Under the pieces are notes generated by a model that had not been told where the DNA came from, made no database searches, and worked only from the letters and a program-made list of their open reading frames with translations. A stretch of DNA of 64,000 nucleotides from Paraglaciecola sp. MB-3u-78 (lineage in GTDB: Bacteria; Pseudomonadota; Gammaproteobacteria; Enterobacterales; Alteromonadaceae): NCBI RefSeq assembly GCF_002835935.1, contig NZ_PJCF01000004.1, positions 558,001 through 622,000 on the forward strand, given 5' to 3'. Positions within the stretch are counted from its first letter, which is position 1. Each line of letters begins with the position of its first letter. The position numbers were made by a program, and so were the translations under genes. Positions 8,792 through 16,989 of the stretch are shown in pieces.

Positions 8792-9670
8792 TTAAGCTAC
8801 TTTTTGTAATTCATTGTTTTCTCTTTCAAAGTCATTAGGACTTTGGTAATCCAAGTACGAATGAAGTCTATGGCTGTTGTACCACATGGTCATGTAATTC
8901 AATATATCTTGTTGGGCGCTAAATCGTGTTGAGTAATTGCGCCAATGCACCCGCTCTTGTTTTAGGCTTCCAAAGAAACTTTCTGCTACAGCATTGTCCC
9001 AGCAACATCCTTTTTTACTCATGCTCCCTACAAAACCATATGTCTTTATAAGGCGTCGATAAGCTTTGCTGGCGTACTGTACGCCTTGATCTGAATGCAC
9101 AATCAATCCTGCTTTCGGTTGTCGTTGCCATATCGCCATGGTTAATGCGTCACAGACTAAACTGGCCTTCATTCTTGAACTCATACTCCAACCCACGACT
9201 TTGCGTGAATATAAATCAATCACCACAGCTAAATACAACCAGCCTTCTGATGTCCAAACGTAGGTGATATCTTGCACATAAGCTTGGTCAGGCTTTTGTG
9301 CTACAAAGTCTTGCTTAAGTACATTGTCATAAATAGGCTTTTTATGGTCACTGTTGGTGGTGGCTTTATATTTCTTTTTATACCGCACCCACACGCCTGC
9401 TTCTTTCATCAATTGGGCTGTTTTCCTGCGACTCACAGGAAAGCTCAGCGCATTCAATACTTTTTGAATGCGTCGTTCGCCATAGGTATTATCGCTGAAC
9501 TTGGCGATATCCTTTACCCATTCCAGCATCTCTTGATGCGTTAGATCATCAGGTTTATTCGTTTGACGCTTCTGATAACTGTAATAATTGTTACTTTGTA
9601 CACCGAGCAGCCTGCACATTAAGCGCACAGGCCAGGTCTTCTTATATCGGGTAATAAACGAATACTTCAC
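8792..9670 (-). CDS. IS3-family transposase OrfB (DDE integrase domain)
   Basis: A 292-residue protein with an HTH_21-type N-terminal part (WVKDIAKFSDNTYGERRIQ) and an rve integrase core: first Asp in YVQDITYVW, second Asp in IVHSDQGVQYAS, and Glu in WDNAVAESFFGSLKQE, which is the DD(35)E triad of IS3-family transposases. Its nominal GTG start overlaps the OrfA stop (GTGA). It is normally expressed as an OrfAB fusion by -1 frameshifting; the run of seven A bases at the end of OrfA (complement of 9700-9706) is a fitting slippery site, and the shifted frame reads into OrfB without a stop. Confidence 0.95.
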   Translation of the reverse strand: MKYSFITRYKKTWPVRLMCRLLGVQSNNYYSYQKRQTNKPDDLTHQEMLEWVKDIAKFSDNTYGERRIQKVLNALSFPVSRRKTAQLMKEAGVWVRYKKKYKATTNSDHKKPIYDNVLKQDFVAQKPDQAYVQDITYVWTSEGWLYLAVVIDLYSRKVVGWSMSSRMKASLVCDALTMAIWQRQPKAGLIVHSDQGVQYASKAYRRLIKTYGFVGSMSKKGCCWDNAVAESFFGSLKQERVHWRNYSTRFSAQQDILNYMTMWYNSHRLHSYLDYQSPNDFERENNELQKVA

Positions 9671-9960
9671 TTCGTTTCTTTGGCAAAGAAGACCGTCGCT
9701 TTTTTTAATATTTCACGCTCCATTTCGAGACGCTTGACTTGCCCCTTCAAGCTGCGGATTTCGGCTTGTTCGGGTGTCAGGGTGCCGTTACCTCGAAAAG
9801 CATGACCATCATCGTCTTCGGCCTCTTTGAGCCAACGACCGAGTATCTGAGGACTGAGGCCTAAATTCCTAGCGGCCTCGACTCGACTGTATTTTTGCTC
9901 TACCACCAATGCGATGGCATCCAATTTAAATTCTTTTGAGTATTTCTTACGTGCTGTCAT
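9667..9960 (-). CDS. IS3-family transposase OrfA (helix-turn-helix)
   Basis: A 97-residue HTH_Tnp_1 protein: the helix-turn-helix is in residues about 8-45 (YSKEFKLDAIALVVEQ, AARNLGLSPQILGRWLKE) followed by a leucine-zipper-like segment (IRSLKGQVKRLEMEREILKKA) used for dimerisation. It binds the terminal repeats of the element. It overlaps OrfB by four bases, and a slippery A-run near its 3' end can give the OrfAB fusion. Confidence 0.94.
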   Translation of the reverse strand: MTARKKYSKEFKLDAIALVVEQKYSRVEAARNLGLSPQILGRWLKEAEDDDGHAFRGNGTLTPEQAEIRSLKGQVKRLEMEREILKKATVFFAKETK

Positions 9961-10008
9961 TATCTATCTCCAGTTAAGCTTATTATGTCTTAACTGAGGT
10001 AGTCGGAT

Positions 10009-10611
10009 CTAGTTAACCACGTCAGATGCCCAGTTTGAGGTATTGAATAAGTCTGTTGCCACATCACTGGTTATGATGACAACACTTGGGAATGTTTTAT
10101 TACTTTCTGTTTGCCAACGTACCTCGCTCGAGGTGAAATTTTCTCCGGCAATAAGTGATAGCCCTAGTGCGTCTATGCCGTGTTTGTCTAATTTGTAACT
10201 TGCAGCGGGGATCGTATTTTTATCGCTTCCTGCAACGGTTTGTAATTCGTCCCAATCACTGCTACCACTGAACGGAAAAGAGTAGGTTGCGACTGCGTTT
10301 ATAATATTTGGCATCTGTCTCAATTGTGCTAAATCAGACTGTATGCTGGCTTTTGGGTTAAAATTTTCAGTGAATCCAGAGCTGGTTAATACAAAAATAT
10401 GAGGCTCGTCGATACCACTTGGTCGTTGTAATATTTCTAAACGTTGGGAGACAATAAATAGCCCATTACTGATAACGGCTAAGGTAAGTGCAATTTGTAA
10501 CACCAGCATAGTGAATGCAAATTTTTGCCTGAGCAATGTGCTCACCATAGGTCTGAATGCAATACGTGCAAAATGTAAGCGATTCAGATGGGCTTTAACA
10601 TTCAGATTCAT
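10009..10611 (-). pseudogene. ABC permease (module 1, second permease), 5' part before IS3 insertion
   Basis: This fragment carries the N-terminal helix (MLVLQIALTLAVISNGLFIV) and most of the periplasmic domain of a MacB/FtsX permease. The gene runs into the IS3 element at 10024 and ends at a TAG inside it (10009). The start is the ATG at 10611, which overlaps the stop of the preceding permease (ATGA), giving translational coupling; an upstream in-frame codon at 10641 is less likely. Its continuation is 8082-8760. The restored product of 420 residues matches the 415-residue paralogue at 3291-4538 (shared LTSSGFTENFN/LTSVGFTENFN segment). The truncated protein lacks the FtsX core and should be non-functional. 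Confidence 0.9.
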
Positions 10612-11912
10612 TTTATATATTCCGCAGGCGCTAAAATACACACTTTAATGCTGGGTAGTAAACCTGCTAAGACACTAGATAGAATACTTATTCCCACAGT
10701 CATCAGCATTAAAGGCATATCGAGATACACAAATGCACTGAAGTTAGGGTAAAGGTACTTGATACCCTCAAGCCCAAACAGACAAAGCACTAAACCTATC
10801 AGTGCTCCTAAACAACCCAATATGATTGTTTCTGTCAGGCATTGGAAAAAAATAGCCTGCTGGTTTGCGCCTAATGCTCTTCTGAGAGCGATTTCACTAT
10901 TTTTTGCCGTAAATTTTGTGCTCATTAAGCTGGCTGCGTTGAACAAACACACCAGTAAAAATAACAAGCCTAAGTAAAAGAACAGGTACATATCTGAACC
11001 AACCACTTCCTTGTGTGCAAGCCATTGATTTATATTTAGCACGATATTATTGGTAACTTTAGGAAAGCGGCCGAGTGCTTTTTGCTGTTCAACATAGGTC
11101 TGCAAATAATGTTCAAACTGCTGTTTACTTTGATCACTGGCTAATTCAATCCAAAGATTAAAGTTGACACATTCAGAGTTAAGAAAAGCTTGATATTCCT
11201 CACCTATATCCGTTTCCCAACAATTAGAGCTGCCGCCGTGAGGAAGTTCAAGTTCGGCTTTAATTTGTAATGGCACGTATAAGTCCTCGGGTTGATAAAA
11301 TGCCCCGAACGACATATCAAAAAACTTTGGGCTGGGGTGCCATTCATCTAATACGCCAACAACTCTGAATAACTTACCTAACATGGGTAATGTTTGGCCT
11401 ACAGAATTAACACCTCCAAAGATCCGTTGATTAGTGGACTTACTCAAAACAGCCACGTATTCAACATGATTGGCAGGGTAATTTTGCCAACCCTGCCCAT
11501 ATAAAAAGGGTACCTCAAACATGGGAAAAAATTCCCCTTGTGTGGCTCTGACGATGCCCAGAAAAGGCGGGACATTTTTATCAGCTGGAGTAACCATTCC
11601 CCACGTTATGGCATGGGCAGCTTGATATTTAGCTTGCTTGGCATGCACGATATTCATGGCATCACGCCAGGTGACTTCTTCGGGTGGTAAGTCCGGTGAA
11701 ATTGCAGCTGAGTTGAGATTCCAATTATCTAATTGGATATGGTAAACCCTCTCACTTTTATTAGGTAAAGGGTCTTTGGACATTAAATGGATCAGCGAAT
11801 AAGTGATCATACATGCCGCGATACCGATTCCCAGCGTAGTTGATATCAATAGGCTTAAGCTTTTCTGACGGCTTATGCTTTTTAGTGAAAGTGCCAAGTA
11901 ATAATTAAACAT
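10608..11912 (-). CDS. ABC exporter permease, MacB/FtsX family (module 1, first permease)
   Basis: A 434-residue permease with an N-terminal helix (about 18-40), a periplasmic MacB-type domain and three C-terminal helices; the coupling loop is ALRRALGANQQAIFFQ. It overlaps the adaptor stop codon (TAATG) on its 5' side and the next permease start (ATGA) on its 3' side, so the module is a tightly coupled operon. It is paralogous to 4568-5884. No ATPase gene lies in this module; the ATPase at 5903 is the probable partner. With its partner permease split by the IS3 element, this protein may now be idle. Confidence 0.87.
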   Translation of the reverse strand: MFNYYLALSLKSISRQKSLSLLISTTLGIGIAACMITYSLIHLMSKDPLPNKSERVYHIQLDNWNLNSAAISPDLPPEEVTWRDAMNIVHAKQAKYQAAHAITWGMVTPADKNVPPFLGIVRATQGEFFPMFEVPFLYGQGWQNYPANHVEYVAVLSKSTNQRIFGGVNSVGQTLPMLGKLFRVVGVLDEWHPSPKFFDMSFGAFYQPEDLYVPLQIKAELELPHGGSSNCWETDIGEEYQAFLNSECVNFNLWIELASDQSKQQFEHYLQTYVEQQKALGRFPKVTNNIVLNINQWLAHKEVVGSDMYLFFYLGLLFLLVCLFNAASLMSTKFTAKNSEIALRRALGANQQAIFFQCLTETIILGCLGALIGLVLCLFGLEGIKYLYPNFSAFVYLDMPLMLMTVGISILSSVLAGLLPSIKVCILAPAEYIK

Positions 11913-13210
11913 TACTGACTGATCAACACCGTTTTCGCTCCATTAAATTGGTCGGTGCTTGAGATAATAATGTGTTGCCCTTCGGTTAATCCATTAAGCA
12001 CTTCTACCACAGATAAACTGCGGGCCCCCGTTTTGATTGGAGTGCGAATTGCCAGTCCGTCTTTTACCACGTATGCAATACTGCCATTGGCGCTTTGTAA
12101 AAATTGGCCACGCTCTACCAACAGCACATCTTGTTTACTTTCCATTAATATACGCGTGGTTAAACGTTGATTTTGTCTTAACCCTGTTGGAGGAGATAGT
12201 GGATTAGCATTCGAGTCGGTTTTGGCAAAACGCACTCGTCCTGTTACTTGATTGTTTTCTATTTCAGGAGAAATAGTCACTAAAATAGCTTGATGGGTCT
12301 GTCCATTTAAATTGACTTCAGCCACCATGCCTATGGCTAAATCGTCGGCGTAACTTTCTGGAATATCCACATCCAACTCAAATTCAGTTAAATCAACTAC
12401 ACTCATAATCCCCTGGTTTTTACCGACTTGGTTTTTTTGCTCTACCGCTAAATTACCCACTATCCCATTAACAGGAGAGAGCAGGGTGAGATCAGTTTCT
12501 TGCCTAGATAATTCATTTACCTCTAAAGCTTGTCTGTCTACCTGTAGCTGTTTTGTTTGCACTTCAAACTCGAGACTTTCGATATTCAATTTGGCATCTT
12601 TGACTGAATGTTTATAAACTAACTTGGCGTTTTCTAAGTCGTCTTGGGCTTTTTCAAAATCAATCTGGCTAATGGAATGACTTTGATAGGCTTGATCAGC
12701 TCTGCGCTTTTCTCTATCTGCAGCAGTTAAAGATACGTTAGCCAAGTCTGAGGATTTTTGGTTTTCTAATACTTGTTTTTTACTTTGGATCCTTTGTCTG
12801 TCTAGCTCAAACTGCAATCGTTGTAAGGTGGACTGTTCTTGTTTGAGTTGATTGGATAACGCTGGGCTATCGATTGTGGCCAGTATTTGATTTTGTATAA
12901 CTGAGTCTCCAGCATCGACTAAAAAAGTGATGGTGCCTTGTGCTGGGCTATACAATTTAGGGCTGATTGCCGCCACAACTCGCCCTTGAATAGACAAGTC
13001 TCGAACAAAATCACCACGCTTTACTGTGCCAATACGAATGCGATCAGACGGCACTGACATTGAAGAGTCAGACCAACGGGAAAAATAGGGATAAAGCATA
13101 GTTAGTGCAATGCATAGAGCTAAAAATAACAATCCGACTAGCATATAGTTCTTTGCTGATTTTTTAGGGGCAATAACAGTGTCTTGAGCACTGGTGTCAG
13201 TTATTTTCAA
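11912..13210 (-). CDS. HlyD-family periplasmic adaptor of the ABC exporter (module 1)
   Basis: A 432-residue membrane-fusion protein with an N-terminal anchor (LVGLLFLALCIALTMLYPYF), split lipoyl motif (SPKLYSPAQGTITFLVDAGD and LLSPVNGIVGNLAVEQ), a coiled-coil hairpin and a beta-barrel. It is nearly colinear with the adaptor at 6671-7963, with long identical stretches such as SLTAADREKRRAD and SQIDFEKAQDDLENA. The start is TTG at 13210, supported by an AAGGAA ribosome site. It is the first gene of module 1 and is divergent from the molybdopterin oxidoreductase, with a 48-nt palindrome in between. Confidence 0.87.
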   Translation of the reverse strand: MKITDTSAQDTVIAPKKSAKNYMLVGLLFLALCIALTMLYPYFSRWSDSSMSVPSDRIRIGTVKRGDFVRDLSIQGRVVAAISPKLYSPAQGTITFLVDAGDSVIQNQILATIDSPALSNQLKQEQSTLQRLQFELDRQRIQSKKQVLENQKSSDLANVSLTAADREKRRADQAYQSHSISQIDFEKAQDDLENAKLVYKHSVKDAKLNIESLEFEVQTKQLQVDRQALEVNELSRQETDLTLLSPVNGIVGNLAVEQKNQVGKNQGIMSVVDLTEFELDVDIPESYADDLAIGMVAEVNLNGQTHQAILVTISPEIENNQVTGRVRFAKTDSNANPLSPPTGLRQNQRLTTRILMESKQDVLLVERGQFLQSANGSIAYVVKDGLAIRTPIKTGARSLSVVEVLNGLTEGQHIIISSTDQFNGAKTVLISQ

Positions 13211-13324
13211 CTAGGTTCCTTGGAAGTGATATGACTAAAGCAATAACCAGCTACTGAACTTTTTATACAGGGTAAAATAGTTATACGATTGTGTCTAGTG
13301 TACAAACTTAAGTACTCGAAAACA

Positions 13325-13372
13325 TATACCCATACCACCTCAATATGCGCATCTTGAGTTGGTATGGGTATA
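13325..13372. repeat. 48-nt near-perfect palindrome between divergent genes
   Basis: The sequence is a dyad centred between 13348 and 13349 (TGCGCA core); 22 of 24 positions pair, with mismatches only at 13338/13359 and 13344/13353. The arms start TATACCCATACCA. There is no U-tract, so it does not look like an intrinsic terminator. It lies in the shared upstream region of the exporter module (minus) and the molybdopterin enzyme (plus), so it could be an operator or a REP/MITE-like dispersed repeat. No second copy was noticed in this window. Confidence 0.75.
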
Positions 13373-13433
13373 ACTAACAATGATGCTTGTGTATAACAGC
13401 GTTAATCGCTAAATTTCAGTCATTAACAATTTT

Positions 13434-15593
13434 GTGACATCAATTATGCCGACTGAAAAACAAAAACATTATTCAACTTGTACCTTATGTGAAGCCATGT
13501 GTGGCATAGAGGTAACCACGCAAGACAGAGACATATTGTCAATTGTAGGTGACAAGTTAAATCCCTTCAGTGAGGGGCATGTTTGCCCTAAAGCAATGGC
13601 ATTAAAAGATTTGTATGAGGATCCTGAACGTATTCGTACACCTATTGAAAAATCTGCTGATGGAACAGGGTGGAAACAAGTATCTTGGGATTATGCCTTA
13701 GATAAAGTGGCAAGTAGTTTGTTTGATGTACAACAAAAACACGGAACTGAATCTGTTGCTACCTATCTTGGCAACCCCAATGCTCATAACATGGGATCCA
13801 TTTTATTCGGGCCTTATTTCTACCGAGCTCTGAAATCACATAATCGCTATTCAGCGACCTCAGTCGATCAACTGCCGCACCATATTGTGAGTCGCCAACT
13901 ATTTGGTCATCAGTCACAAATTCCCATTCCGGATATTGATCATACCCAACATTTTATGATTATAGGGGGCAATCCGTTGGCTTCGAATGGCAGCATAATG
14001 ACGGTGCCACATATCAAACGCAGATTAAAAGCTATTCAAGCCCGTGGCGGCAAAGTGGTAGTAATTGACCCTAAAAAGTCCGAAACTGCTGACATGAGTA
14101 GCGAACATCACTTTATAAAACCGGGCACTGACGCTCTGCTGATGCTTGGGATGCTGCATACTTTGTTTCAGAAAAACCTTGTTTCAGCTGATGTATTATT
14201 AGATTTTGCTCCTGATTTATTAACTGTTGAAAAATACGTGGGGGACTATCCTGCCAAACGAGTGGCTAAACTTATTGGCATGAGCGAATCTCAGATTATT
14301 GGTTTGGTTGAATCATTCTGCACTGCAGGGCCAGCGGTGTGTTACGGGCGAATGGGAGCCAGTGTGCAAGCTTTTGGCACGCTTACTCAATATTTGATCA
14401 TGTTGTTCAACATGCTTACAGGTAATTTAGACAGGCAAGGCGGCATGATGTTTACCCAGCCCGCTGCCGATTTTTTACCCCATTCAGGTCGAGGGTCTAT
14501 TGCAAATTTCCATACAAGAGTGCGTCATTTGCCTGCATTTGCGGGTGAATTTCCAGTATCAGCTTTAGCCGAAGAAATGCTTACCGAAGGCGAAGGGCAA
14601 ATTAAAGCCATGGTAATAGGAGCGGGTAACCCAATTTTGACCACACCTAATGGCCAGCAGTTAGATAAAGCCTTTGAGAATTTAGACTTTGTTGTGGCAG
14701 TGGATTTCTATATTACTGAAACCTCACGCCATGCTGACATTATTTTACCCCCGGTAACGGCCTTAGAGCGCGATCACTACGATATCGTTTTCCATAATTT
14801 TGCAGTCAGAAATAGTACCAAGTTTTCACCGGCTATTTTCCCTCCTGCTGAAACCAGCAAAACCGATTGGCAAATATACCTTGGTTTAGCTGAGCGCTTG
14901 GATAAGTTAAATGGTTTACCTACAGATAAGTATCAAACTCTTTGGGAGAAAGAACCTAAGGGGGTAGTGGATGACTTACTAAAAAGTGGTCGTTATCGTC
15001 ATGAAGACGAAGTGTTGAGTATTGATTTATTATTGAAAAAACCTCATGGAATTGATCTTGGACCCCTGCAACCTGATTTACCCGAAGCTATTTTTCATAA
15101 TGATAAAAAAATCAACTTAAGCTTTGAGTACTTTATGGCTGATTTAACCCGCCTAGACAAACACTTCTTTTCTTCTGAAAAACCGAATGATGACAGTTTG
15201 CAATTGATTGGTCGTAGGCACCTTAAAACCAATAATTCTTGGTTACACAACAGCCAACGTATGGTGAAAGGCACTAATAATGGTTGGTCGAGGTGTACGG
15301 CGCAAATTCATCCTGATGATGCGGGTAAACATAATATTCAAGACCATCAGATGATTACCGTCATTTCTAGGGTAGGGCAAGTTTCTTTGCCTGCAGAAAT
15401 TACCGATAAAATCATGCCTGGAGTGATTTCTATTCCTCACGGTTGGGGACACAATAAAAAAGGCAGCCAATGGAAAACGGCTGAGCAACATGCAGGTGTG
15501 AGTGTGAATGATTTAACCGATGAAATGGTGCTGGATGAGTTATCGGGCAATGCTGTTTTAAATGGTGTGCCAGTGACAATTCGGGCAGCCTAG
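13434..15593 (+). CDS. Molybdopterin-dependent oxidoreductase with N-terminal [4Fe-4S] site
   Basis: A 719-residue protein of the formate dehydrogenase/DMSO reductase superfamily. C16, C19, C23 and C51 form the CxxCxxxC...C cluster motif. The following molybdopterin domain has typical elements such as MIIGGNPLASNGS, KVVVIDPKKSETADMS and GAGNPILTTPNGQ, and a C-terminal molydopterin-dinucleotide binding domain (GRRHLKTNNSWLHN to the end, including IPHGWGHN). No Tat signal is seen, so it is probably cytoplasmic. No electron-transfer subunit or cofactor genes lie nearby, so substrate and partner are unknown. The start may be GTG at 13434 or ATG at 13446; neither has a clear ribosome site. Confidence 0.88.
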   Translation: MTSIMPTEKQKHYSTCTLCEAMCGIEVTTQDRDILSIVGDKLNPFSEGHVCPKAMALKDLYEDPERIRTPIEKSADGTGWKQVSWDYALDKVASSLFDVQQKHGTESVATYLGNPNAHNMGSILFGPYFYRALKSHNRYSATSVDQLPHHIVSRQLFGHQSQIPIPDIDHTQHFMIIGGNPLASNGSIMTVPHIKRRLKAIQARGGKVVVIDPKKSETADMSSEHHFIKPGTDALLMLGMLHTLFQKNLVSADVLLDFAPDLLTVEKYVGDYPAKRVAKLIGMSESQIIGLVESFCTAGPAVCYGRMGASVQAFGTLTQYLIMLFNMLTGNLDRQGGMMFTQPAADFLPHSGRGSIANFHTRVRHLPAFAGEFPVSALAEEMLTEGEGQIKAMVIGAGNPILTTPNGQQLDKAFENLDFVVAVDFYITETSRHADIILPPVTALERDHYDIVFHNFAVRNSTKFSPAIFPPAETSKTDWQIYLGLAERLDKLNGLPTDKYQTLWEKEPKGVVDDLLKSGRYRHEDEVLSIDLLLKKPHGIDLGPLQPDLPEAIFHNDKKINLSFEYFMADLTRLDKHFFSSEKPNDDSLQLIGRRHLKTNNSWLHNSQRMVKGTNNGWSRCTAQIHPDDAGKHNIQDHQMITVISRVGQVSLPAEITDKIMPGVISIPHGWGHNKKGSQWKTAEQHAGVSVNDLTDEMVLDELSGNAVLNGVPVTIRAA

Positions 15594-15614
15594 CTACTCA
15601 TAAAAGGTTAAACA

Positions 15615-15646
15615 TAAAAAAGCCCGGAAAATCACCGGGCTTTTTA
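15615..15646. terminator. Bidirectional intrinsic terminator
   Basis: AGCCCGG at 15621-15627 pairs with CCGGGCT at 15635-15641 around a 7-base loop, with an A-run before and a T-run after. It can end the molybdopterin oxidoreductase transcript on the plus strand and the HMG-CoA reductase transcript on the minus strand. Confidence 0.9.
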
Positions 15647-15679
15647 TTTAAGTTCTTTATTAAATATCAAAGATAGAAA

Positions 15680-16852
15680 TTATCTATTTCTACCCATCTG
15701 GTCATGACTACTCACCCAATGGCCTGCAATAACTGCACAACCTAAGGAAATATCACCAGCCAGAACGGTTGCCGCAACAATTTCTGCAAACTTCTCGGCT
15801 TTGCCTTTTCCTACACAACCTAACATTTGTAAACATTCGTTTTGTGTGGGTAGCCCTGTTCCACCACCAAATGTAGCAACTATAAGTGATGGCAATGTGA
15901 CCGACATATACAAATCGCCGTTGTCCAATAACTCATGTGACAACATACCTGCGTGAGATTCCACAACGTTTGCTTCATCTTGACCTGTGGCAATATATAA
16001 AGATGCTATGCCATTGGCTGAGTGTGGACCGTTATATGCGGCCCCTGCCATTTGTGCACCAGTGTTAGCTAATACTGATGCGGCAGCAAGCATTTTGGTA
16101 TCGACTTTCATGACGCGGGCTAGTACTTCTTTTTTAAGTACTACCTCAGCAATTACTCGCTTGCCTCTTGAATGCAACATATTGAGGTGAGAGTGTTTTT
16201 TGTCTGTGTCCATATTGCCGGATAACATATACATACAAGGAATAGGCGAATTGGCTTTGATCCATTCACAGGCTACTAAAGTTGCCTTACCTACCATGTT
16301 TTGCCCAGCAGCATCGCCTGTGGTGTAGTTAAAACGTAAATATTTCGTCTTAGACACCGACCATTGCTGAATATGTTCAAGCTTACCGACACTAGTAGTG
16401 GTTTCTGCAGTTGCTTTGATTTTGTCAAAATTTTCTTCTATCCAATGACCGAAGTCTCTCGCTTCCCGTGCATCTTTAAAGATAAAAGCGGGCGCCCGTT
16501 GCATAAAACCCTCAACAACAGTGGTTTTTACTCCACCACATTCATTGATCACGCGCATTCCACGACTATAACTGGCAACCAATGTACCTTCAGTGGTGGC
16601 AAGAGGAACGTAAAACTCCCCTTTTGCATGTTCACCATTCACTAGAATGGGTCCTGCCACACCAACTGGCATTTGCACTATACCGATAAAGTTTTCGATG
16701 TTGCCTGGTAACACTGCAGGGTCGATACTAAATTGGCCTGTATGGGTCAGCTCTGCACCCGTTTTTTGTTTAATAAATTGTCTGCGGACCTCGGCCATTT
16801 CACTAGTGTGGTCATTTTCTGAATTACGTGGGATGCGGTTATCATCACTCAT
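15680..16852 (-). CDS. hmgA: Hydroxymethylglutaryl-CoA reductase, class I type
   Basis: A 390-residue enzyme that would reduce HMG-CoA to mevalonate with NAD(P)H. Visible motifs are ENFIGIVQMPVGVAGP (substrate binding), the catalytic Glu88 in LATTEGT, the cofactor motif TGDAAGQNMV, the catalytic Asp in TGQDEANVVES, GGGTGLPTQNE, and the catalytic His383 in the C-terminal SSHDQMGRNR. These and the lack of membrane segments fit the soluble prokaryotic class I form. Most gammaproteobacteria use the MEP route, and no other mevalonate-pathway gene is in the window. It is a lone gene with a good ribosome site (AGAAGGAA). The pathway role is therefore open. Confidence 0.93.
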   Translation of the reverse strand: MSDDNRIPRNSENDHTSEMAEVRRQFIKQKTGAELTHTGQFSIDPAVLPGNIENFIGIVQMPVGVAGPILVNGEHAKGEFYVPLATTEGTLVASYSRGMRVINECGGVKTTVVEGFMQRAPAFIFKDAREARDFGHWIEENFDKIKATAETTTSVGKLEHIQQWSVSKTKYLRFNYTTGDAAGQNMVGKATLVACEWIKANSPIPCMYMLSGNMDTDKKHSHLNMLHSRGKRVIAEVVLKKEVLARVMKVDTKMLAAASVLANTGAQMAGAAYNGPHSANGIASLYIATGQDEANVVESHAGMLSHELLDNGDLYMSVTLPSLIVATFGGGTGLPTQNECLQMLGCVGKGKAEKFAEIVAATVLAGDISLGCAVIAGHWVSSHDQMGRNR

Positions 16853-16989
16853 TAGCTATTCCTTCTATTTTATTGTGAGAATTAATTACAAAATGTACAG
16901 ATTGTTTTTTTAATATTCACACGGTTAGCTAGAGATGACAAAGGAAATGTGATGATGAAAATCAAATAGTTAGTATTTAATTAATGGGT

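Larger units (their letters stand above)
8761..10024 (-). mobile_element. Complete IS3-family insertion sequence, 1264 bp
   Basis: The ends are imperfect inverted repeats. The left end begins TGACGTGGTCAACC and the reverse complement of the right end begins TGACGTGGTTAACT, with similarity continuing for about 35 bases to a shared AGTTAAG. A 3-bp GAT duplication flanks it. Inside are two overlapping minus-strand ORFs, OrfA (HTH protein) and OrfB (DDE integrase), the standard IS3 arrangement. It sits inside the second permease gene of exporter module 1. Both ORFs look intact, so the copy could still be active. No copy of it appears elsewhere in the window. Confidence 0.93.
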
